NCBI GenBank assembly: GCA_937958785.1
Contig: CALGMY010000024.1
Coordinates: 1 to 16,343, forward strand
DNA: 16,343 bases
Source of the DNA: an uncultured Gammaproteobacteria bacterium
GTDB taxonomy: Bacteria; Pseudomonadota; Gammaproteobacteria; Steroidobacterales; GCA-2729495
Reading direction: 5' to 3'
In this document: in pieces, positions 8,501 to 13,160 of the stretch
Position numbering within the stretch: the stretch's first letter is position 1
How the letters are laid out: each line of letters begins with the position of its first letter
Notes under the pieces: generated by a model
What the model was told of the DNA's origin: nothing
Database searches by the model: none
The model's input: only the letters and a program-made list of their open reading frames with translations
Translations under genes and position numbers: made by a program

Positions 8501-8979
8501 CCGGTGGGGGCGAAGACCCAGGCCGGTGTGGTGGCAAGACCGGCAGGCCCGCCGAGATAGAGTACGGCACGGCCCTGACCGGCGCCGAAGCCCGGAGAGC
8601 CGACGACGACGTCCGCGTAGCCGTCGCCATTGACATCGCCGGCGGTCGCTGCCGCCGAGCCGAACGCAGCGCCGGACTCATTGCCCTCGGCAGTCCATGC
8701 CGGGATGGTCGCGGGGCCCGAGGGACCGCCGCGGTAGAGGCGCGCGATGCCTTCATCGGCCTCGCCGTTGTCGTGGCCGGGCGCACCCACGATGAGATCG
8801 CCGTAGCCGTCGCCGTCCACGTCGCCGGCACCGGCGACGGCCGCGCCGTAGCCTGCCCCGGCCTGGTTACCTTCCAGCGGCCAGCCGGCCGGCTGGGGAC
8901 CGGGGGCTGCCTCTGCATTGGCCAGCAGGGCGAGAAGTAGCATCGTACCGGGGCGGGCACCATCGATCAGCTTGTGCAT
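5545..8979 (-). CDS. Secreted FG-GAP beta-propeller protein with dockerin-like C-terminus
   Basis: This is a 1144-residue exported protein. A signal peptide is visible (hydrophobic MLLLALLANA at 13-22, likely cleavage after Ala24 in AEA-AP). Fourteen FG-GAP/integrin-alpha-type repeats of about 63 residues follow, each with a calcium loop of the form GDVNGDGYADxxxGAPG; the first loop starts near residue 52 and the last near 873. Fourteen blades suggests two seven-bladed propellers. Residues about 925-1042 look like a fibronectin-III domain (TGYHWRLRVKYRPA). Residues 1046-1080 resemble a thrombospondin-3 repeat (DTDGDGVPDTLDNC). The end is dockerin-like: two 12-residue calcium loops, DFNNNGFTNAQD at 1082 and DLNCNEFVNAQD at 1114, each followed by a helix. 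The start is set by a strong ribosome binding site and the signal peptide; the frame stays open upstream into fadH, but that is an artefact. A role in adhesion or surface binding is plausible but unproven; no enzyme motif is seen. Confidence 0.9.
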   Translation of the reverse strand: MHKLIDGARPGTMLLLALLANAEAAPGPQPAGWPLEGNQAGAGYGAAVAGAGDVDGDGYGDLIVGAPGHDNGEADEGIARLYRGGPSGPATIPAWTAEGNESGAAFGSAAATAGDVNGDGYADVVVGSPGFGAGQGRAVLYLGGPAGLATTPAWVFAPTGTGAQVGAAVAAAGDVNGDGYSDVIVGAWQFSDPGTLEVEGRAFVFLGSSAGLATSPAWTGEGNQADARYGWSVGTAGDVNGDGYADVIIGAPGYGDGEAGEGRVLVYLGSAAGLAPAPAWTVESGQAGAALGTAVATAGDLDGDGFADVAVGLPQYDDLPATDNGRVRIYFGGPAGLPTTPGDEHIEIDAGARFGGALASAGDVNGDGCADLVVGAPGYSGIVSTAGGAYLFRGRCRGGQEADFDWVTSGLQQLSAYGAVVAAAGDLNGDGFADVVVGAPAYANGELGEGRVYVYLGEPGAEPPGFPPSNAWVSEGDQSGGAWGASVASAGDVNGDGYADLVVGAPLYDKGETDEGAAFLYLGSEAGLGPDAVPGTVPVWFVEGNQAGALLGSAVAGAGDVNGDGYDDVLVGASGYVNGGGPEGRATLYLGSPGGLAPAPAWISAGNDAGVQYGASLAGAGDVNGDGYADVVIGSPGFSGGEAGEGRAVMYLGGPAGPSTTAAWTVEGNAAGAAFGSAIASAGDVNGDGYADLIVGAPGFANGQPGEGRAQVYLGSAAGLAIAPGWTAESDQAGAAFGQAVAGAGDVNGDGYSDVIVGAPGFDNGGADSGDAAVFLGSATGLAPAADWNLQGSAQAPAQRIGHAVASAGDVNGDGYSDLLIGFPGRPLPGEGGAPDSGGAALYLGGPSGPGEAGTLIAGAAGARVGAAVAGAGDLNGDNLADYVIGIPAGQVYQATPAGVAFVAYRNSGTFAAGLPARQRRVDDSAPVALRGATGAVNGINLQVLARSPFGRGGVQLEYEVKPFGTPLDGTGLERAPAGWTDSGVAGVPLAAVVTALQPATGYHWRLRVKYRPATAPFQAHGPWLRPVAVGAAEQTFRTGGGVAPDTDGDGVPDTLDNCTLEANPEQCDTDGDGYGNRCDGDFNNNGFTNAQDTIFLRQQLGQPSVPPTYNEADLNCNEFVNAQDTTLFRTRLGVPSGPSGLVP
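6300..8870 (-). repeat. Fourteen tandem FG-GAP-coding repeats
   Basis: The propeller section is a DNA tandem array with a unit of about 190 bp (range roughly 180-205). The stretch coding for the calcium loop (GDVNGDGY, seen on the plus strand as variants of TAGCCGTCGCCGTTCACGTC) recurs nearly unchanged about every 190 bases, near 6350, 6545, 6735, 6925, 7105, 7295, 7500, 7700, 7890, 8080, 8265, 8455, 8630 and 8820. The DNA between these cores is much more diverged, so the array is old or under selection at the calcium loops. Blade 6 (around 7790-7880) is the only one with cysteines. Confidence 0.85.
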
Positions 8980-8983
8980 GGTC

Positions 8984-8989
8984 TCCTCC
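8984..8989 (-). promoter_or_regulatory. Strong ribosome binding site of the FG-GAP gene
   Basis: On the minus strand GGAGGAGACC directly precedes ATG at 8979. The GGAGG core is about 5 nt from the start codon. This is the best Shine-Dalgarno match in the window and decides the start against the longer in-frame extension. Confidence 0.8.
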
Positions 8990-8996
8990 AGGCCCC

Positions 8997-9025
8997 ACCC
9001 TAGGCGATTTGCCCGCTCCAACCAA
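8997..9025 (-). promoter_or_regulatory. Candidate sigma-70 promoter of the FG-GAP gene
   Basis: On the minus strand TTGGTT (9025-9020) and TAGGGT (9002-8997) are separated by exactly 17 bp and lie just upstream of the ribosome binding site. Each hexamer matches only about half of the consensus. Spacing and position fit a promoter that would let this gene be expressed separately from the fadH operon ending 112 bp upstream. Confidence 0.35.
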
Positions 9026-9038
9026 GTGAGTGGTCCCC

Positions 9039-9057
9039 GCAGTCGGCGCCGCACTGC
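9039..9057 (-). terminator. Hairpin after fadH, possible terminator
   Basis: GCAGT and ACTGC form a 5-bp stem around a GC-only 9-nt centre (CGGCGCCGC on the plus strand), which is itself nearly palindromic. It lies 35 bp downstream of the fadH stop. There is no T-run after it on either strand, so intrinsic termination is doubtful; it could instead stabilise the 3' end of the message. Confidence 0.25.
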
Positions 9058-9091
9058 CGCCCGAGGGTGCACATAATCCGCGGCCCGGGTG

Positions 9092-11119
9092 CTAGAGGGC
9101 GGCAGCCACCTCGGTGCCCTGCCGGATGGCACGCTTGGCATCGAGTTCCGTCGCCACGTCCGCGCCACCGACGAGGTGCACCCGCAGGCCGGCAGCCACG
9201 AGTGGCGCGGCCAGGTCCCGCAGGGGCTCCTGCCCCGCGCACAGCACCACGTTGTCCACCGGCAGCACGCTGGACTCGCCGTCCACGGTGATGTGCAGGC
9301 CACGGTCGTCGATGCGCTCGTAGGTGACCCCGGGGAGCATGTGCACCCGGCGGACCTTGAGCGCGGCCCGGTGGATCCACCCGGTGGTCTTGCCGAGTCC
9401 CGCGCCGGGCTTGCCCGCCTTACGCTGCAGTAACCAGACCTGCCGTGCGGGGGCAGGGACCTCGGGCTGCACGCCCTCGACACCACCGCGGGCGATCGCC
9501 GGGTCACCAACGCCCCACTCCCTCAGCCAGGCGCCCCGGTCGAGGGTGGGCGACGGGCCCGAGGCCACCAGGAATTCCGCCACGTCGAAGCCGATGCCGC
9601 CCGCACCCACGATGGCCACCCGCGGGCCAACGGCCTTACGGTGCAGCAGCACGTCCAGATAGGTCAGGACGCTCGGGTGGTCCTGGCCCTGGATGCGCGG
9701 GTCCCGGGGCGTCACCCCGGTGGCGAGCACCACCTCGGCGAAGTTGCCAGCCACCAGCCCGGCCGCCGAGACCCGGGTCCCGAGGTGGACGGTGACCCCG
9801 GTCTCCAGCAGCCGCTGCCGGAAATAGCGCAGCGTCTCGTGGAACTCCTCCTTGCCCGGAATCAGCTTGGCCAGGTTGAACTGGCCCCCGATGTCACTGG
9901 CCGCCTCGAAGAGCTGCACCGCATGGCCCCGCGCCGCAAGTACCGTCGCAGTAGCGAGGCCCGCCGGCCCCGCGCCGACGACGGCAATCCGCTTCGGCTC
10001 GGTCGCGGGCACCAGGATCAGCTCGGTCTCGTGGCAGGCCCGGGGATTGACGAGGCAGCTGGCCAGCTTGTTCTCGAAGGCATGATCGAGGCAGGCCTGG
10101 TTGCAGGCGATGCAGGTGTTGATCGCGGCAGCACGGCCGGCGGCGGCCTTGGCCACGAACTCCGGGTCCGCGAGCAGCGGCCGCGCCATCGAGACCATGT
10201 CGGCGTCGCCCTCAGCCAGGACGCGCTCGGCGACTTCCGGTGTGTTGATGCGATTGGTCGTGCAGAGCGGAATTCCCACCTCGCCCTTCAGCTTGCGCGT
10301 CACCCAGGTGAAGGCGGCGCGGGGCACCGAAGTCGCGATGGTGGGCACGCGCGCCTCGTGCCAGCCGATGCCGGTATTGATGATGGTGGCGCCGGCGGCC
10401 TCGACCGCCCTGGCGAGCGTCACCACCTCGTCCCAGCTCTGGCCGTCCGGAACGAGATCCAGCATCGAGAGCCGGTAGATGATGATGAAGTCCGGACCCA
10501 CCGCCTCGCGCACCCGGCGGACGATCTCGACAGGCAGCTGCATCCGGTTGGCGAAGCTGCCGCCGAAGCGGTCGGTCCGCCGGTTCGTGCGGGTGACCAG
10601 GAACTGGTTGATGAAGTACCCCTCGGACCCCATCACCTCGACGCCGTCATAGCCCGCCTCACGGGCCAGGACCGCACAGCGCACGAAGGCCCGGATCTGC
10701 CGCTCGACACCCGCAGTCGTTAGCGCCCGGGGCCGGAAGGGCGTGATGGGCGACTTGACGGCCGACGCGCCCACGGACAGCGGGTGGTATCCATAGCGTC
10801 CCGCGTGGAGGATCTGCAGGGCTATCTTTCCGCCGGCCTCGTGCACGGCGGCGGTCACCGGACGGTGGGCCCGGGCAGCCGCGCGGGTGGCGAGGCGCGC
10901 TGCGAACGGCAGCAGCCAGCCCTCGATGTTCGGCGCAAAGCCGCCGGTGACGATGAGCCCGACGCCACCCCGGGCGCGCTCCGCGAAGTAAGCCGCCAGG
11001 CGGGGGAAATTCGCGGACCGGTCCTCGAGGCCGGTATGCATGGACCCCATGAGGACCCGGTTGCGGAGCGAGGTGAAACCGAGGTCGAGCGGCGCAAGCA
11101 GATGAGGGTAGTCGCTCAT
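9092..11119 (-). CDS. fadH: NADPH-dependent 2,4-dienoyl-CoA reductase FadH
   Basis: FadH reduces 2,4-dienoyl-CoA intermediates so that polyunsaturated fatty acids can complete beta-oxidation. It is a cytoplasmic enzyme with FMN, FAD and a 4Fe-4S cluster. The product has 675 residues (E. coli 672). The N-terminal old-yellow-enzyme-like barrel starts PLDLGFTSLRNRVLMGSMHT. Catalytic Tyr168 (MGSEGYFINQF) and His254 (TGIGWHEARVPT) match Tyr166 and His252 of E. coli FadH. The cluster ligands are Cys336, Cys339, Cys343 and Cys355 (TCIACNQAC...SCLVNP). The FAD fold has VVGAGPAGLA and a second dinucleotide-binding motif VAIVGAGGIGFD; GLGKTTGWIHR is also conserved. It starts 10 bp after the crotonase stop and appears to be the last gene of its operon. 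Confidence 0.97.
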   Translation of the reverse strand: MSDYPHLLAPLDLGFTSLRNRVLMGSMHTGLEDRSANFPRLAAYFAERARGGVGLIVTGGFAPNIEGWLLPFAARLATRAAARAHRPVTAAVHEAGGKIALQILHAGRYGYHPLSVGASAVKSPITPFRPRALTTAGVERQIRAFVRCAVLAREAGYDGVEVMGSEGYFINQFLVTRTNRRTDRFGGSFANRMQLPVEIVRRVREAVGPDFIIIYRLSMLDLVPDGQSWDEVVTLARAVEAAGATIINTGIGWHEARVPTIATSVPRAAFTWVTRKLKGEVGIPLCTTNRINTPEVAERVLAEGDADMVSMARPLLADPEFVAKAAAGRAAAINTCIACNQACLDHAFENKLASCLVNPRACHETELILVPATEPKRIAVVGAGPAGLATATVLAARGHAVQLFEAASDIGGQFNLAKLIPGKEEFHETLRYFRQRLLETGVTVHLGTRVSAAGLVAGNFAEVVLATGVTPRDPRIQGQDHPSVLTYLDVLLHRKAVGPRVAIVGAGGIGFDVAEFLVASGPSPTLDRGAWLREWGVGDPAIARGGVEGVQPEVPAPARQVWLLQRKAGKPGAGLGKTTGWIHRAALKVRRVHMLPGVTYERIDDRGLHITVDGESSVLPVDNVVLCAGQEPLRDLAAPLVAAGLRVHLVGGADVATELDAKRAIRQGTEVAAAL

Positions 11120-11129
11120 GACGCCCGCT

Positions 11130-11939
11130 CTAGGCGCGCTTCACGCGGCGGGGCGCGAAGGGCGGTGGCTCTCCCTCGGCGGCGTTACGGCGGACCGCAA
11201 TGCGCTGATTACGCCCGCCGATCACGCGACGTTGCCAACGGCGCTCGGCCGCGAGGGTGTTTTCCTCGTCGCCGTGCCAGCCCTCCTGCAGAAGGAACTT
11301 CACCGCGGCCACCGCGTCGGGGGAGCGGGCAGCGATCTCGGCGGCGAGGGCCCGGGCGTCCTCGAGCGGCGTCCCCGTCACGCGGGTCACGAGCCCGCGG
11401 GCTGCGGCCTCGGCGCCGGAAAGGATCCGCCCGGTCATGGCGAGTTCCTTCGCCGTGTCGATGCCGACCAGTTCCCGCAGCAGTGCTGCTCCGCCCATGT
11501 CCGGGACGAGCCCCCACTTCACCTCCAGAACCGACAGCCGGGCATCCGGCGTGGCCAGCCGGATATCGGCCCCGAGGGCCAGCTGAAGGCCCGCACCGAG
11601 GCAGTTGCCGTGGATGACGGCGATCACCGGCACGGGCAGCTCCCGCCAGGCAAGGCTCCACTGCTGGAAGCGGTTGCGCCCCGGTGCGAAGAGGGACGCG
11701 AGGGCGGCGGCGGCGGCAGCTGGCCGGGCCAGCACCGACCGCACGTCAAGGCCGGCGCAGAAGGACGGCCCGTCACCCCGCAGGATGACTGCCCGGATCC
11801 CGGGCTGGCGACCGAGGTCCCGGGCCGCGCGCCGGACGGCATCCAGCATGCGGAAATCCATGCCGTTGTGCTGTTCGGGGCGGGCGAGGCAGACGTGCGC
11901 AAGAGCCCCGTCCAGCTCGACGCGGACCCGGGGGTTCAC
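11130..11939 (-). CDS. Crotonase/enoyl-CoA hydratase family protein
   Basis: This 269-residue crotonase probably hydrates or isomerises an enoyl- or dienoyl-CoA in beta-oxidation. The GTG start at 11939 overlaps the preceding stop as GTGA; a GGAAG lies a short distance upstream, and the product then begins at the usual family position (VNPRVRVELDGALAHVCLARPE). Oxyanion-hole segments are SFCAGLDV (59-66) and HGNCLGAGLQLALGADIR (from 110). Of the two hydratase glutamates, the first is Gln119; the second is present as Glu139 in SVLEVKWGLVPD. Asp147 occupies the place of the third acidic residue of delta3,5-delta2,4-dienoyl-CoA isomerases. The pattern QLALGADIRLA...KWGLVPDMGG recalls the PRK07509-type subfamily, whose substrate I do not know. 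Its place directly before fadH fits a role on unsaturated acyl-CoAs. Confidence 0.88.
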   Translation of the reverse strand: MNPRVRVELDGALAHVCLARPEQHNGMDFRMLDAVRRAARDLGRQPGIRAVILRGDGPSFCAGLDVRSVLARPAAAAAALASLFAPGRNRFQQWSLAWRELPVPVIAVIHGNCLGAGLQLALGADIRLATPDARLSVLEVKWGLVPDMGGAALLRELVGIDTAKELAMTGRILSGAEAAARGLVTRVTGTPLEDARALAAEIAARSPDAVAAVKFLLQEGWHGDEENTLAAERRWQRRVIGGRNQRIAVRRNAAEGEPPPFAPRRVKRA

Positions 11940-12793
11940 CGGAGGCTTCCGCCGGGTGGCACGGCCAGGTCCCCCGCCGCGTGCCGTTCCGGCACGCCCC
12001 CCGACTCCACGCTCCGGTTCACCCGCCGGCCACGCTGCACCGCCGGCCGCGCCGCGATCGCGTCGTACCACCGCTTGACGTGCCGGTACTCCGCGCCGGA
12101 GAGGAACTCTCCGGCACCGTAGATCTCGCCCCGGGCGAGCGCCCCGTGCCACGGCCAGACGGCCATGTCCGCGATGCTGTATTGATCGCCCGCCAGGTAA
12201 GCGCTGTCGGCAAGCCGCCGGTCGAGCACGTCAAGCTGGCGCTTGGCCTCCATGGCAAACCGGTTGATGGCGTACTCGATCTTCTCCGGCGCGTAGGCAT
12301 AGAAGTGCCCGAAGCCACCGCCCACGTAGGGCGCACTCCCGACCTGCCAGAACAGCCAGCTGAGGCATTCGGTGCGGGCAGCGGATTCCGGCGGGAGGAA
12401 GGCACCGAACCTCTCCGCCAGGTAGAGCAGGATCGAGCCGGACTCGAAGACCCGGGTGGGCGGATCCGTGGAGTGATCCATGAGGGCCGGGATCTTGGAG
12501 TTGGGGTTGACGGCCACGAAGCCCGACCCGAACTGGTCACCCGCGCCGATGTTGACGAACCAGGCGTCGTACTCCGCGCCGGCGTGGCCGGCCGCGAGCA
12601 ATTCCTCGAGCAGAACGGTGACCTTGATGCCATTGGGGGTGCCGAGCGAGTAGAGCTGCAGAGGATGGCGGCCGACGGGCAGCAGCTTGTCGTGGGTCGC
12701 CCCCGCAATGGGCCGGTTGATGCTGGCGAACTTTCCGCCGCTCGGGGCGGACCAGGTCCAGACCTTCGGCGGCACCCAACCGTCGCCGGCCAT
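11936..12793 (-). CDS. yghU: Nu-class glutathione S-transferase, YghU-like disulfide-bond oxidoreductase
   Basis: The 285-residue product aligns with E. coli YghU (288) from end to end: VWTW near residue 11, INRP at 25, LPVGRHPLQLYSLGTPNG at 38-55, NPNSKIPAL, the glutathione-binding ESGSILLYLAE, GGGFGHFYAYAPEKIEYAINRF and the C-terminal RPAVQRGR and ERHAAGD. Nu-class enzymes lack the usual catalytic Tyr, Ser or Cys; the TPNG turn (Thr52-Asn54) binds glutathione. The E. coli protein has disulfide reductase and organic peroxide activity. The ATG at 12793 is supported by alignment and a GGGAG 8 nt upstream; it overlaps the upstream small gene's stop as TGATG. Its own stop overlaps the crotonase start as GTGA, so it may detoxify lipid peroxides during fatty-acid use (inference). 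Confidence 0.95.
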   Translation of the reverse strand: MAGDGWVPPKVWTWSAPSGGKFASINRPIAGATHDKLLPVGRHPLQLYSLGTPNGIKVTVLLEELLAAGHAGAEYDAWFVNIGAGDQFGSGFVAVNPNSKIPALMDHSTDPPTRVFESGSILLYLAERFGAFLPPESAARTECLSWLFWQVGSAPYVGGGFGHFYAYAPEKIEYAINRFAMEAKRQLDVLDRRLADSAYLAGDQYSIADMAVWPWHGALARGEIYGAGEFLSGAEYRHVKRWYDAIAARPAVQRGRRVNRSVESGGVPERHAAGDLAVPPGGSLR

Positions 12794-12990
12794 CAGAACC
12801 ACTCCCGCCGCCGGCCGTGCTGCCGCTCGTCCTCGGCATCCCGGGCCTGCTGCTGCTCTTCCCGCCGGCGGACCCGCTCCATGGCCGTCGCGGCCTGGGC
12901 GGGCGACGAGGCCGGCCCGATGCGGCTCGTGCTGCCGCAACCGGCATCTTCTTCGACGCGCTTGTGCTCGAGGCACCAGAACCAGGGCAT
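12793..12990 (-). CDS. Small conserved-looking protein with Cys-His-Cys motif
   Basis: This 65-residue frame begins MPWFWCLEHKRVEEDAGC, followed by GSTSRIGPASSPAQAATAME and a highly charged, probably helical tail (about 37-60, rich in Arg, Glu and Gln). Its TGA overlaps the yghU ATG as TGATG, strong evidence that it is translated and coupled. The pattern W-x-W-C-L-x-H-x2-V-E-x3-G-C-x4-R-(I/L)-G-P with a following A-A-x-A recalls small uncharacterised proteins I associate with actinobacteria, some named SPOR-like. That link is from memory and not checked. Cys6, His9 and Cys18 could bind a metal. No signal peptide or membrane segment is seen, and the ribosome binding site is weak. Function unknown. 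Confidence 0.72.
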   Translation of the reverse strand: MPWFWCLEHKRVEEDAGCGSTSRIGPASSPAQAATAMERVRRREEQQQARDAEDERQHGRRREWF

Positions 12991-13082
12991 GGGACGAGGA
13001 TACGGCTTTCAGGGCTCCACCGGTAGGAGCACGGTGCGCCGCAACCTGGTGGCGGCCAGCCGGTCGTTCGGCCCGGCGGCGA

Positions 13083-13091
13083 TGGTATGGT
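13083..13091 (+). promoter_or_regulatory. Candidate extended -10 promoter of the cohesin-like gene
   Basis: TGGTATGGT reads as an extended -10 element (TGn plus TATGGT) 70 bp before the start codon at 13161. No clear -35 box is visible, which extended -10 promoters can tolerate. It lies in the 170-bp divergent region shared with the small-protein operon, for which I found no convincing promoter. Confidence 0.35.
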
Positions 13092-13102
13092 AGGACGCTG
13101 CG

Positions 13103-13134
13103 AGGGGCGCCCGGATGCCCCGGCACGCGCCCCT
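13103..13134 (+). other. Leader hairpin upstream of the cohesin-like gene
   Basis: AGGGGCGC (13103-13110) and GCGCCCCT (13127-13134) are perfect 8-bp inverted repeats. Inside, CCGG (13111-13114) can pair with CCGG (13120-13123) around the 5-nt loop ATGCC, leaving a 3-nt CAC bulge. The predicted 12-bp GC-only hairpin lies in the presumed 5' leader, 26 nt before the start codon and just upstream of the AGGA ribosome binding site. There is no T-run, so it is not a classical terminator. It could affect mRNA stability, translation or protein binding. Confidence 0.45.
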
Positions 13135-13160
13135 GTCACCTGCCTGCAGGAACCATCCTG

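Noticed and set aside
6300..8870. Regular repeats as a CRISPR array
   Set aside because: The period is about 190 bp, the repeats are coding with an intact frame, and they encode calcium-loop blades.
8980..9510. 177-residue N-terminal extension of the propeller protein
   Set aside because: It overlaps the 3' end of fadH in another frame, shows no domain, and the strong ribosome binding site and signal peptide place the start at 8979.
12687..13160. 158-residue upstream extension of the cohesin-like protein
   Set aside because: It is antisense to yghU and the small gene, and the signal peptide starts at 13161.
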